Origin: Delphinapterus leucas
Lineage: Eukaryota > Chordata > Mammalia > Artiodactyla > Monodontidae
NCBI RefSeq assembly: GCF_002288925.2
Contig: NW_022098076.1
Location: 79,238,216 to 79,302,215, forward strand
DNA length: 64,000 bases
Direction of reading: 5' to 3'
The translations under genes were made by a program, and so were the position numbers. Below the pieces are notes generated by a model. It made no database searches and was not told the DNA's origin. It saw nothing but the letters and a program-made list of their open reading frames with translations. Within the stretch, counting starts at the first letter, position 1. Every line of letters starts with the position of its first letter. Positions 34,691 through 46,320 of this stretch are shown in pieces.

Positions 34691-35560
34691 ATTCCTTTGG
34701 TGAGTCTGTCCCTGTGTGGAGTGAGCTAAGCACACTGGTCTTTGATAATAATTGCTCCTTCTGCTGAGATGAATTAGCTCTTCCAGAGTCCCAGGGGATT
34801 ACTGAATATGTTACCTTTTCCAATTAGGAGCTCTGAAAGAAGTTGTATTTTTTTGGTTTCTATAATTTAAATTGTTCTGCTCCCTTGTACCAAACGTAAT
34901 TTGGCATAAGTAGAATTAGACGAGCTATCCTGTCTGCCTAAATTGCTATCACCCAAGTGCTGATTTGAAATAGCAACTAAAGAGATAAAGCATGTATATC
35001 TGCCACAAATGTGTGAGCACTGGGGCTCTGAGGTAGGGCAACTTGAAGCCATGTCATTGTCTGCTAAGACAACAAAACTCTCTGAAGGGTTTCTTTCTAG
35101 CACCAAATTACAGTCTGTCCAAACAGAGAAAATTAAATTAGACGGCTTATAAATTAAACCTCTTCCACAAGCAAGACTGTGCTTCCCTAAATGAAGTGTT
35201 ACTCTCAGGGCATCAGCAACTTCAATAACATGACAGCTGGATCTGCCACAGAATGCAGAAAGCCATTCAAAAAGGTCGTCCTCCTCTCTCCTCCCAGCGC
35301 CTACCTCACTCAGAGAGAATGAAGTTGGCACCGGTAAGCTGTTTGGAATCACAGTTGCTGCAGACCCATCTGGGTATCATATGTCTGACATGTTCATCCT
35401 TTCAGAGCAGGGTTTGCAAGGTTGGTCTCCTATATTTGTAGGAGGACATATTCATGGTGCACTGTCTGAAGATGCCAAGCTCCAAAATATCTTCTCCACT
35501 GCTCTTCTCTCAGGTCCGAAATGCTCTCAGTGGACAGTTATTCTTGTGAGTTAGGTTAGG
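34691..35560. promoter_or_regulatory. Repeat-free block, candidate conserved noncoding element
   Basis: About 870 bp with no recognised transposon, scattered CpGs, and homeodomain-like AAATTAAATTAGA (35130-35142) and TTATAAATTAAACC words. On the minus strand it holds the longest open frame in non-repetitive DNA (161 codons, 34867-35352). That frame shows no recognisable domain, signal peptide or membrane segment, so a protein is not claimed. Confidence 0.3.
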
Positions 35561-35564
35561 GAAG

Positions 35565-35768
35565 GCGTTGGCAAACTTTTCCTGTAAAGGTCCAGGTAGC
35601 AAATATTTTAGGTTTTGTGGGCCGTATAGTTCCTGTTGCAATTACTCAACTCTGCCTTATAGCAAGTGAAAGCAACTATTGACAATATGTAAATAAATAG
35701 CTATGGCTGTGTCCCAGTAAAACTTTATTGACTGAAAGAAGCAGCTGGCCAGATGTGCTTTGGCCCTC
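35565..35768 (+). mobile_element. hAT-like nonautonomous DNA transposon (copy 2)
   Basis: CGTTGGCAAACTTTTCCTG, then GCAAATATTTTAGGTTTTGT, CTCAACTCTGCCTTATAGC, CCAGTAAAACTTTATTGAC and GCTGGCCAGATGTGCTTTGG. Same family and orientation as 27403-27572, and better preserved. Confidence 0.8.
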
Positions 35769-35779
35769 TTTTTAGACAG

Positions 35780-36725
35780 AAAACAAAACAAAACAAAAGG
35801 CTACTTACATAAGACCATCAGAGAAGTATCAGATTTCTCTTTTGTAAACCTCGAAGCTAAAATAATAGTTGAACAATGTACACGCACTTGTAAATCCCAA
35901 GATTTCTATAACCGGCAAAGACATCCTTCAGCTGTGGCGGAAAAAGGAGAACATTTTCAGATGTACAGAACTTCAGAAAGTATACCACCAAAGAAGTCTC
36001 ATAGAGACCCGAGGAATTACTTTAGCCAATGAAAATTAAATCAGATTGAGAATGCAAGATAGGGAAAGACAATAAAAATCAATGGTGAATAATGACTTGT
36101 AAAATGCAGAGTAAATAATGATAATAAATTCTATGCATTACAAATGAATTTTTGTAGAGGACTAGCTGTACTTTAAGAGATAACTTAATACCCTGGATTA
36201 AAAGCAGCTATAATCAAAAGACTTTGATAATGGCAGATTATTAGCAAAATATGGCATTGAAATCTAGACATTGATGGATATAATTGAAATCTGAAGTACA
36301 GAAATAAAGGCAAGTTCATGTGAAGATGTACATGATAAAGGTAGCATGACAGGCCCATGGAAAAGTGATGGATTATTCAATACAGCATTGGAACAGTTGG
36401 CTAGCTATCTGAGACAAACTAGTGAAGGACTTCTATCTCATAATTTATCCAAAAATAACTTGCAGGAGGATTGAATAGCCATGTAAATTTAAAACATCAA
36501 AGGGAAATATAGGCAAATATTGGTTAAACTTCTGAGATGGAGAGTGCCCTAATAAGCAAGACAAGAAATTCCGTATTTTTTTCATTAAACAATTAACAAG
36601 TTTGAATCTATAAAAATACAAAGGTTATGTGAACAGCGTAGATGAAACATAGAGTGAGAGTAAATATTCAGAAGGGTGCCACAGATGACTAAAAAATGCA
36701 ACAAAAACCACGACTGAAAAACCAC
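35780..36725 (+). mobile_element. Ancient L1 fragments, sense
   Basis: Early part includes GAGAACATTTTCAGATGTACA and TACCACCAAAGAAGTC, which recall the reverse transcriptase-to-C-terminal stretch of old L1s. From about 36360, GATGGATTATTCAATACAG followed by GGAACAGTTGGCTAGCTATC matches an L1 ORF2 segment. All frames are broken; the 90-codon open piece at 35760-36032 is a fragment. Confidence 0.6.
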
Positions 36726-36729
36726 TGTA

Positions 36730-37081
36730 GGGCTTCTCTGGTGGTGCAGTGGTTAAGAATCCGCCTGCCAGTGCAATGGGCACGGGTTCGAGCCCTGGTC
36801 TGGGAAGATCCCACATGCCACGGAGCAGCTAAGCCTGCACGCCACAACTACTGAGCCTGCGCTCTAGAGCCCGCAAGCCACAACTACTGAGCCCACGTAC
36901 CACAATCACTGAAGCCCTCGTGCCTAGAGCCCGTGCTCCGAAACAAAGAGAAAGCACCGCAAGGAGAAGCCCACGCACCGCAACGAAGAGTAGCCCACAC
37001 TCGCCGCAACTAGAGAAAGGCCGTGCACAGCAGTGAAGACCCAACACAGCCAAAAAACAAATAAATTTATTTTTAAAAAAA
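36730..37081 (+). mobile_element. CHR-1-type SINE, full length, sense
   Basis: Head GGGCTTCTCTGGTGGTGCAG with box B GGGTTCGAGCCC (36785-36796), then repeated GCCACAACTACTGAGCC units and the end GCAGTGAAGACCCAACACAG before a short A-rich tail. It lies tail to tail with the CHR-2 copy that follows. Confidence 0.93.
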
Positions 37082-37090
37082 ACCCACACG

Positions 37091-37319
37091 GCAATATGTT
37101 TTTTTTGTTTTTTGCGGTACGCGGGCCTCTCACTGTTGTGGCCTCTCCCATTGCAGAGCACAGGCTCCGGACGCGCAGGCTCAGCGGCCATGGCTCACGG
37201 GCGTAGCCGCTCCGCGGCATGTGGGATCCTCCCGGACAAGGGCACGAACCCATGTCCCCTCCATCGGCAGGCGGACTCTCAACCACTGCGCCACCAGGGA
37301 AGCCCCTGCAATATGTTTT
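37091..37319 (-). mobile_element. CHR-2-type SINE, antisense, 12-bp target duplication
   Basis: Body 37103-37307, head ACCACTGCGCCACCAGGGAA. The direct repeat GCAATATGTTTT is perfect at 37091-37102 and 37308-37319. High CpG content and intact structure point to one of the youngest insertions here. The overlapping 120-codon frames that cover this pair of SINEs are not genes. Confidence 0.95.
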
Positions 37320-39030
37320 GACAGGTCTGCCTCTGACTGTAGCACCATTTAATCCCTACATGTAACTTGAACTCTGATTCAGAGTTAACTGCACACGTAA
37401 ACAAACATAAAGATTCAATAACAAACAACAACACATAATACAAAAGTAAATGTTTCTTTTTCCCTTAACTGAGCATAAATAGGGTTTTTATAGGGTCTTA
37501 CAGAATCTCTGAAAGAAGCCATCTAAGCTCTGAGAATTGGATACATAAAGATGACCCTCTCCCCCCTACACACACTTACATATATAATATTATTAGGGCA
37601 CCCTAATACACACTTTATCAACTATAAGTTAAGAATATAGAAAAAAAATCACAAGACATCTGAAAATACTCTGAAGGCCTATTTTGACCCTCAGGACCAA
37701 TCTGAGGAATGAGATTAGATGCTTCTATATGGAACCAATTTAAAAGCAACAAAAAACCAAAAATTAGAAATTACCAAAAGTATACTATCAATACAACCCC
37801 TTAGGATATTGAATAATAAAATGGGAAAGAAGAAAGTTAGAGAAGACTGGATTTCCATACAAGTTTAATTTTAAAATGAAATGAAGGCAGCAAATAGCAG
37901 ATTGGCTAGGACGGAAAACCAGTTCAGGTATTAGAAGATTAAATTAAAAAATTTTCCTATTCTAAGACAAGCAAGCACTCAAAAAATAGAGCATCCACAT
38001 ATCTTTCCTAATTAAATTAAATGAAAAAATAGTATAGCTGATTACTAAGTTAAACAAAATAATGCACTAAAAAATAAGGAAGATATATAAAATGACGATG
38101 ATAAAGTCAGTTTATCATAATTTATATATAAATAATGGTTGTAAAAATGGTTATAAAACTTAATGAAAACATTAAAATTCTTGGAATTTTACATTTTCTT
38201 GAAATTCTTGAGCAAGGAGGAATCAAATGTGTCTATCCATGATGATCTGTTTATTCCTATAAAAGTCATTTATTCCTATAAAATTATGGTTGGTAAGTTC
38301 AGGAGATAAAGGAATTACTTTCTTCCTAAATGTATGAGCCTCTATGAAAAGCATTCAAAGATGTTATTTCTCATTTGTTAGAGAAGCTTTTTTTTTTTGC
38401 CTCAAAGGTAACTAGCAGAAAAGTGGAATGTATTTTTCCAAATCAGACAATATATTATTTCCAAATAAGACCTGAGTGATATAACAAATGAGATTAAAAG
38501 GAGAAAAACAATCAGGCTGCATAGAAAACAACAAAACAGGTAGGTAGGAAAGAAAATAGGGGTGGAAGAAATGGGTAACTGGTTTTGTTTTGTTTAAATA
38601 AATTTATTTTAAAAAATAGATAATACATATTTGGTTATTAAAATTAATGTAAATAGGAAAACTCTTCTATTAAAAAACAAAAATTGCAGATTTGTTTAAG
38701 ATGCACACCTAAAATAAAATGCTTTAGAAAAATTAAAATAAAAGAGATGGGTAAAGACATGTTAGCACAGAAAGAAACCAAAAATAATTCATCTACAAAG
38801 CCTCTCTTTTCTCATTTAAAAAACTATAGCTTCAAATTAGAAGAAACCTGGTGTTGAGCTATAAGAAATGGCCTAAATAATTTCTGGCACATTCATAATG
38901 ATGGAATGCTTAAAGTTAGTGCTGAAGATTCAGTGTTAAATTAATAAAGTGAATTACAAAACAATGTTATACTGACATTAATGTGAGTGACATTTAAAAA
39001 ATATACATCCTCCCTAGATCATGTCAGAGA
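37320..39030 (+). mobile_element. AT-rich region, probably ancient L1 debris
   Basis: Patches such as GATGGGTAAAGACATGTTAGC (38745 area, shortened here) and GCACATTCATAATGATGGAAT resemble old L1 ORF2 and 3' sequence, but nothing can be aligned end to end. No open frame of interest. Confidence 0.35.
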
Positions 39031-39509
39031 AAAGTGCCTGAATTAGTTCTTTGCTTCATAAATTGCCTGGCAGGAGTGAAGGCAGTCATATGACTCTCTC
39101 CACAGATTGAAAGCCTCCATGCAAGAACACAAGGTAAATATAAATAGGCTGGATATAAAAGAGGAAATGAACCCTCTCCAAAAGTGATGTAGAAGTGGCC
39201 CATATGGAGGATAGCAAACAAACCCAATCAAATCTCTCTTTCAGGAAGTAAAAGTGCTAAAAGCATTTAATGGATTAGGAATAGATGTATTAAGAGAATG
39301 CCCTAATCTGCTTCTTCATTTGGCCCAGCCAAATCCTTGTCCTGGAAGCACTTGGATCTGTAATGACTATATTTCTGATGAAACAGCTTCTCTAGTTACT
39401 CTGTGTCTCTATGTACCCCTGAAACATATCCTTGTTATAAGTAGTAATCTGTGATGTTTCTTCTTTCAGACCTTATAGAACTTGATATATATATATATGC
39501 ACAATATAA
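39031..39509. other. Unique noncoding sequence
   Basis: No gene. A short (AT)n lies at 39484-39500. The two overlapping 62-67-codon minus-strand frames at 39024-39231 have no domain. Confidence 0.45.
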
Positions 39510-39690
39510 TCTCCTTGCTTATAAACATAAAGAAATATCTGGAAGTCTATGCAATAGGATGTTGTGTGGTTAACTCTGAGTGTTGGAATTGCTCCTGATT
39601 CTAATTTACTTCTTGTTACGTATTTGTATCGTCTAAGTTTTCTATAATAAATATGGGCTATTTATGCAATAGAAAAACAATAAAAGTTAC
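39510..39690 (+). mobile_element. Ancient L1 3' end
   Basis: The order TTAACTCTGAGTGTTGGAAT, TATTTGTATCGTCTAAG and TTTTCTATAATAAATATGGG, then an A-rich end, is the tail of an old L1M 3' UTR. Confidence 0.6.
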
Positions 39691-39774
39691 TTCAAAATTA
39701 AATTTAATTTAAAGGCACATTAATTTTATAAAAATGAACAACAATGCTTTCTAAGCCATTTGGTAATAGGCTTA

Positions 39775-40130
39775 TATAAGCTTTAAAATTGCTCATGTTC
39801 TTTGACCCAGTCATTCTACTTCTGGGAATCAACCCTAAGAAAATTATCTTTGATACAGAAAAAGATTTATGTACAAAGTTGTTTATCAAAGCATTATTTA
39901 TAATAATTCAGAGATGGAAGCAAACTAAATTTTCACTATAAAAAGTTCAGAAATGCCATTTAATAGAATATAGTGGAGTAAAAGATAATACCAAAGGTTT
40001 ATTATAATGTGGAAAACTGCTTATGAAAGAATGAAAAATCACATCTAGGGGTAAGTACTATTTTTATAAGAGGAAATATATAAACTATATATATAAAAAA
40101 TAAAAGTAAAAGAGAGTAGAAGTAATAAGC
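39775..40130 (+). mobile_element. Ancient L1 ORF2-end/3' UTR fragment
   Basis: TTGACCCAGTCATTCTACTT, CTGGGAATCAACCCTAAGAA, AAAGCATTATTTATAATAAT and GAAAACTGCTTATGAAAG are in the L1M order. A second L1 3' piece next to the one at 39510-39690 suggests separate insertions or a rearranged copy. Confidence 0.75.
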
Positions 40131-41570
40131 ATTACAGCTTTTTCTTCTCCTGTGACTCAATTTGACTATAACTGCTCTCCTCCCCGGTGGTGAGATGAGA
40201 TAAACCTGAGCTTCTTAATAACATACTCAGACCATGTTGAAGTGTCTGTACAGAGACACAAAGTTTCCTGACCAGCCACCAATCCCTACAATGCCTGGTT
40301 CAACCACCTCTGACTAGCGGACACTACTTTTAGAGTCCAGTGCTCTTTGGGAATGGGAAAAAGAGATTGATGGGAAGAAAGAGAGTGCTGACCTAAAACA
40401 ACAGACTTCCAGTTATTTTTCCAGCAAAATGGGTTTATTCAGGATCAACAAAGAATCGTAATTCTGGGTCTGTGACCATGGCGAGCCACACACAAGTCCC
40501 TGCAGGGCAAGGAAAAGACAATTTTTTATAGGGAGGAAAAGAAAGTTGAGAAGGCTATAATAAACAAAAATTCCATGGCTTTTCATTGGTTGAGTTGTTG
40601 CCAGAAAAGAAATCTTTTTTTCTTCCTCTTGGGCTTGGCTATCATAGTAGGGTGGGAGAGCTCCTGCTTCTGGTCTCCTGACTATTTAACGGAGGTTTCT
40701 GTTTATTAAATTTTTGCAAAAGTAAAGCTGTCCTGTGATAGGAAGCACTCTGTCATTCATTAGTCTCGCTCAAAGGTGAGCGCAGGTTATCGCAAGGGCA
40801 AAGCTTTGACACCTTTCCTTGCCTCTGAGTCTGTCCCAGAGTGCCATCTTGCTCCAAGGGCCAGAATGCCAACTGAAGAGGAGGCTTGTCCCACATGGAG
40901 TGAAGAAAGGGGTAGCAGTTTCTTTAACTGGTCTTCTTTGGGACTTGCTCCCCAGGTATCCTTGAGCTCTTGTGACCAGTTCATAAATATTCATAAATAT
41001 TTATTAAGCAACAATCAATTTATTCAGTCACTTTCAGCAATATTTGAGTATCTACTATGTGGCATGTGTTGTATTGGGTAGATTGTCCCTGATCTTAATG
41101 TGATCGGGTGTCAAAAATTAAATATAAATCTCACATCATATTTGAACAGTAACAGGATATTTGATAGTTTTTAAAAACCCATTAATTTTTGGCAATCTAA
41201 GAGTGTGAAAATGTTTTGTGGATTTTTTTTAAAGAAAGAGTTCTTATTTTCTAGAGGTACAAGCTACGGTATTTAAGGATAAAATTTAAGGATAAAATAA
41301 TATTTGGGGAGGAAGTAGGGCAGTATAAAAGATACAAAAGATAAAAGATACATATGTTGTTAATCGTTAAGGCAGGGAGAAGGAACTGGAGGTTCCATTA
41401 TATTCTACTTTGTACATGCTTGAAAATTTACATGATAAATTTTTATTTTTTTTTATGAACACAAAGAAAATTAGATGCCATTAAACAAAAATAATTGCCC
41501 AGAAACATGAGATTTTGAACTGAGATGAGTATTTTGAAGGAAAAGAACATAGAACTAGGAAAATGAGTAG
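40131..41570. other. Unique noncoding sequence
   Basis: Open frames at 40776-41081 (101 codons) and overlapping minus frames show no domain. A MIR/L2-like GAGTATCTACTATGTGGCAT lies at 41047-41066. Confidence 0.45.
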
Positions 41571-43480
41571 CAGGAAACTTGACCTAGATTGAGTCAAGGC
41601 TTGACCTAATAATTCTTGGACTGACATGAGGAGAAGGAACTATTAATCCTGTGAAATACTGGAGGGGGTGAAACATTCTAATCAGTGGGACCTGCCTGTA
41701 TCCAGATCATTAGGTGGGGCAACTGCATGGAATATGAAAAAAAATGGCTCAAATTGAGTGAGATTGGCTGTAGAGTTCATACAGGGTCAGACTGTGCAAG
41801 AGGGCTGTAGGCCAACCTAAGGATATAAATTCATGTCCTAAGAACAATAAGAAGCCATTAAAGTTTGGGGGCATAATCCTGCTTACAATTTCCAAAGCTT
41901 ACCATGGCTACAATGAAAAGAACAAATGAAGGTGCTGGGCTGGGGGTATGTGTGAATGGACATGGGAAGGCCTGATAAGAAGCTAATGTAATAGTACAGG
42001 TAAGAGATAATGACGGCCTTGTGGTTTGAGTGGAGATGGAGAGAGGTTGATGGCCTTGAAAGATGTCTGGGGGTAATGGTCACATGATTTAGTGATAGAT
42101 TAGATCACTCAGAAGAGGGAGAGTTTCAAGGATGACTGGCCTAGAGCTTTATGTCACAAAGATGAGCATAAAAACACTTCATCTTAAGAGAATTTAGAGT
42201 CAATGGGTTGGGGCAGGGGTGATAAGCAGTTTTCACCCAATATGGTAAGTGGTAAGACTGAAGTAAGCCCAATCGCAGCAGCATGGATGCAATTAGAGAT
42301 TATCATACTAACTAAAGTAAGTCAGAAAGAGAAAGACAAATGCCATATGGTGATAACACTTATATGTGGAATCTAAAATATGGCACAAATGAACCTCTCT
42401 ACAAAACAGAAACAGACTCATAGACATAGAGAACAAACTTTTGGTTGCCAAGGGGGAGGCAGGGTGGGGAAGGGATGAACTGGGAGTTTGGGGTGGGTAG
42501 ATGCAAACTATTACATTTAGAATGGATAACCAACAAGGTCCCAATGTGTAGCACAGGGAACTATATTCAATATCCTGTGGAAAACCATAATGGAAAAGAA
42601 GATAAAAAAAGAATGTGTGTATAGCTGAGTCACTTTGCTGTACAGCAGAGATTGGCATGACATTGTAAATCAACTATACTTCAATTAAAAAAAAAATGAA
42701 AGAAAAAAGATAGAAGTGGGAGCGTAGAAGGTATAAGTAAACTTACATCAACCTGGGGAGTCAGAAAATGCTTTCCAGGAGATGCTCAGTTAAACCCAAT
42801 CTAAAATATGTGAGTGAGAATTGGCAGGAAAAGGAAGGTGAAAATAGTGTTCCAGCAAAGGCAACCATATGAGTCAAGAAGTGGAAGCTATAAAACAGCA
42901 TGAAGTTCAAGGAGGAGACCAGCTTGAAGCAAGCAAGACCCTTAGGGCACAACATTCAGGGAGGCACTCATTCTCGGGTGTGCTTGTGTGATCCCAAGAG
43001 TCAGTACCTCCTTAAAGTTTGTGTCCTTAGACACCTTGCTTGCATCATCCTTATGCCTGCCCTAATGATGTGTCTACTTACTGATGCCCGTGTGTGAGGC
43101 AGAGTCATAGGAAGGGAGGTGGCAGCGCTGAGATATGGAAGGTTTTGTTTTGTGTCCTAAAAAGCTTGGACTTCATTCTACAGGAATAGGAAAACATCAA
43201 AGGGCATCATGCATAAGAGTTAAAGGTCAGTTTTATATTTTTGATAAATCTTTTGATGTAGCCTAGACAAGGAGAGAAGACGGAGAGAAAACAGAGACCT
43301 GTTAAGATGTTATTGCCTCATAATCCAAGGGTCAGATGGTAATGGCTTGGTTAGGATGACACTATGAGGCAAAAGTCTACTTATTCACAGGGTATTTGGG
43401 AAAACTCGGATAAGATGAGTCAAAGATAACTTGTGGGTTTTGCAGTTGGGTAACTGAATAGATGATATGCCATTTACTGA
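41571..43480 (+). repeat. Ancient interspersed repeat, class unassigned, interrupted by L1
   Basis: Outer parts follow the same old series as 25895-26420: CAATAAGAAGCCATTAAAGT, GTAATAGTACAGGTAAGAGA, a TTTCAAGGATGACTGGCC segment, later GCTTGGACTTCATTCTACAG and CCATTTACTGAGATTTCCG. The L1 3' end at 42262-42697 interrupts it. Confidence 0.5.
42262..42697 (+). mobile_element. L1 3' end (cetartiodactyl type)
   Basis: GATTATCATACTAACTAAAG, AAGTCAGAAAGAGAAAGAC, ACTTATATGTGGAATCTAAA, ACAAAACAGAAACAGACTCA, TAGCACAGGGAACTATATTC and GTAAATCAACTATACTTCAA precede the A tail. 5'-truncated, about 435 bp. No clear target duplication was seen. Confidence 0.9.
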
Positions 43481-43500
43481 GATTTCCGATATGCATACAT

Positions 43501-43501
<1 letters not shown>

Positions 43502-43534
<33 letters not shown>
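43502..43534. repeat. (CA)n microsatellite
   Basis: About 16 CA units in a pure run. Open frames rich in HTHTHT over it are artefacts. Confidence 0.97.
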
Positions 43535-43536
<2 letters not shown>

Positions 43537-43804
43537 ATCTCCATACGTTCAGAAAGCCACGGACTATTTATTGCATTCAGACACTATATTTTCCAATTAT
43601 ACTGCTTTGCTTTGCAGAAAAAATGAAAAACAAAACCCCAAACTCAGCACATTGTCTAGTTTCTACACCATAGCTTTTTTCCCTGAAATGTTATGACTGT
43701 GAATACTTTCAAGACTTGAGTTTAATTTTAAAAGCAGTAGATGGTGGAGGGTAATGACTTGCAGTATGAAAGAATTACTTTTCTTTTTAACACAAAGAAA
43801 GATA

Positions 43805-43915
43805 GGTTCATGACTGTAAGCTCTGTAAGATCAGGTAGCATGTCTGCTTTATTTAAGATCACATCCCCAGCAGGTCCTGGTATGGGGTGGGTACTCACAT
43901 ATTTATGGAATAAAA
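43805..43915 (+). mobile_element. L2 3' end fragment
   Basis: TGTAAGCTCTGTAAGATCAG, ATCACATCCCCAGCAGG and GGGTGGGTACTCACATATTTA follow the L2 terminal pattern. Confidence 0.65.
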
Positions 43916-44009
43916 GGATAGTATTTGAAGTTCGAGAGATCTGTTAGGTTTTCTGTGAAAAAGCTGGCCCCAAATGCAACGGTTAACAACAATCTGGAAG
44001 GAATTCTCA

Positions 44010-44105
44010 GTTGCCACATTATTATTCCTGACAGTACCTAGCACAGGGCAGTGAGGGGACACACAAAGAAGCATTCAATGGATGTTGGTTGAATTGTTCT
44101 GTCTC
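44010..44105 (+). mobile_element. L2-like 3' end (first of two similar copies)
   Basis: CAGTTGCCACATTATTATTC, ACAGTACCTAGCACAGGGCA and GGATGTTGGTTGAATTG. A closely similar segment occurs at 44932-45035 in the same orientation. Confidence 0.55.
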
Positions 44106-44109
44106 GCAG

Positions 44110-44420
44110 ATATGAACTGATAAGTGTTCTTACTCATGTTCCTGTAGGTCAGTGAGGTCATCTGATTGAGGCTGGGCTCAGCTGGGGTTGGTGCCAAGGC
44201 ATGGATAGCATTCTGGGTTATCTGCATATATTTCAGGCCTCTGTTCGTGTTATATTTGCAAATATCTCATTGGCTAATAAAAGTCACGTGTCCAAGGCCA
44301 ATGACAGGGGGCAGAGGGACTCCTTTAACTCTAGTCGGAAGAACTACAAAGTCTCATGGCAAAAGTTATAGATGCAGAGGGGAGTGAAGTGCTGGAGCTA
44401 ATAATTTAATCTACTACTGC
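44110..44420. repeat. Degraded ancient transposon, class uncertain
   Basis: TTGAGGCTGGGCTCAGCTGG, TCTCATTGGCTAATAAAAGT and CACGTGTCCAAGGCCAATGA resemble a widespread old mammalian repeat. No ends were identified, so type and strand are left open. Confidence 0.35.
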
Positions 44421-44718
44421 TCACACTCTTGTTCACAATTATTAATGTTCCTCCCACTTGAAAAATATACACACCTCTGTCACAAGACCTCCGAAGGGCC
44501 ATCCTCTAGCCCATCCTCTCTTCTGGGTCTCCAATTTTCTGACTCACCCTGTAGATAGTCACAGCAGTGCGATGCTCCAAGACAACATGAAATGACGTGG
44601 AGAAAGTACTGCATCTACTGGGAGCACCCATTCTAGTCAATGGTAACTAATTTAAAAATTTATTTTAACATTAAAATAACATGGATCTGTTATGGAGCAA
44701 AATGTAATAAATAAATAA

Positions 44719-44744
44719 ATATATATATATATATATATATATAT
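44719..44744. repeat. (AT)n microsatellite
   Basis: A pure AT run following a short (AATA)n array. Likely length-variable. Confidence 0.95.
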
Positions 44745-44899
44745 TAACTACAGCAGTACTTCAAAGATGTGCCATGCCCATTGCAGTCAGTCGGGGCCAC
44801 ATGTTCAGATCCTCTGAATTACTCAATAATCTTTTCTGCCCTCGGTAGTAGATTGGTAAAAATGTTGAGAAACATTGTACCTCCACACCTGTATTCTCC

Positions 44900-45035
44900 A
44901 CCTCCTTGTTGAGGATATTCCTTGAGGTCAGGGATTCTTCAGTTGCCATTTAATTATTCCTGGCAGTAGCTAATATAGGGCATGTCACAGAAAAAGCACT
45001 TAACTGATGTGGGTTGAATTGCCCTGTGCCTTGTT
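44900..45035 (+). mobile_element. L2-like 3' end (second similar copy)
   Basis: TTCCTTGAGGTCAGGGATTC, TCAGTTGCCATTTAATTATTC (shortened), GCAGTAGCTAATATAGGGCA and GATGTGGGTTGAATTG. It matches the 44010-44105 copy over about 100 bp with small gaps. Confidence 0.6.
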
Positions 45036-45059
45036 GATATGATCTTATATCTATATCCC

Positions 45060-45300
45060 TGATAAAAGAGTCAGGCAAACCTCAGACTGAATCCAGACTC
45101 TTCCCTCATAGTTATATGACCTTGAGTAAACTACTTAACTTCTTTGAGATTCAGTTTTCTTGCCTGAAAAATCTGGGATATAACACCCATTACATGGGGT
45201 TATTATAAGATTTAAAGGAAATATTGTGTAAAGTACCCAGGGCAATTTGTGATACAAAGTAGGTACTCAAGTATTGAGGGCTGTTACCATAGTAATGATG
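45060..45300 (+). mobile_element. MIR SINE
   Basis: ATATGACCTTGAGTAAACTA, CTTAACTTCTTTGAGATTCA, GGGGTTATTATAAGATTTAA and AAAGTAGGTACTCAAGTATT are in the MIR order. The head is lost. Confidence 0.88.
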
Positions 45301-46320
45301 CTGCTGGGGATGTTAGCGATGTTAGCTCAATCCTAACAACTGGAAGAAATGATGAAAGAGCTATAAATGAACAATAATGATTGGGGGAAAACAAATAAAT
45401 ATTTTTTGCTCAACATCAAATATCAATTTTATTCCATCTAGTAAAACGGGTAAAGTAAAACTGGAGAATGCTCAAAGTCCACTTAGAGGTACTAACTTGA
45501 GCGGACAAAACCGTCAATATTGTCTTTCCCAAATCTAAGTATTAAATGGAAATCCCAAGTCTTACTCATATTTTCTAAGTTAATTATGAATCAGATATAA
45601 TCAATGACGTTATAGGGAAAACACTAAAAATAAAACAAATGTGTCTAGGGGGAAAAGCTTTAAACAGAGCTGTGAGAAATGGAAATCACTAATGTCATTT
45701 TTCTCTGTCCATTTTGGCGAGAGCATTTTAAGATGTTTTTATCCTAGACTTATCATTATGGGAGAGTGACAATATGAAAAAATCTTCTCACAGACCTAGA
45801 GCGTCTAATGAAAATGTGTAAACTTCTGCTCTAAGTACAGCGAAGACATCTGAGGCCCATGTCCTGGAAAGGGCCTGTTCTTTGCCACCCTCCACATCTG
45901 TTCAGTCTGAGCAAACATCACCTTCCCTGCAACCTACCAATGAGGGCTGCACTCTCCATGTTATCAAATCCAGTTCAGTCTTTAATCAGAAACCTCCGTT
46001 TCTGAAATGACTCATGTCTGTCACAGCAGTGCTGGCTGGATGATGAGTTCAAACGTATCTTTAAGTCCCCTGCTTCCCAATAATTTAGGGCCATTTCCTG
46101 ATAGCAAGAGCGTATCACAGCATATCTGTCTAGGCAGAACCTGCTCCTGGGAGCGACTGTCCACTGAGGAAAAATCCACGTCCCGCACTCCTTGGCCCTG
46201 GGATGAAATAGCGCAGGATGGTTCTAATGAAACAAATATAGAGGTCTTAATGAATACAAACACGGCCTATTTGGGAAACTTGGGTGACCATAAATAGTGC
46301 TTATTTTCCCTGCCTGAATT
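45301..46320. promoter_or_regulatory. Repeat-poor block, possible conserved noncoding element
   Basis: About 1 kb without recognised transposons. Several CpGs persist near 46085-46215 and the texture is similar to the 28.3-29.6 kb block. Unproven. The open frames on both strands (96 and 80 codons) overlap each other and show no domain. Confidence 0.25.

Noticed and set aside
36829..37286. Two overlapping 120-codon minus-strand open frames
   Set aside because: They run through the CHR-1/CHR-2 SINE pair. CHR SINEs routinely produce such frames, as also seen at 12.2 and 53.1 kb.
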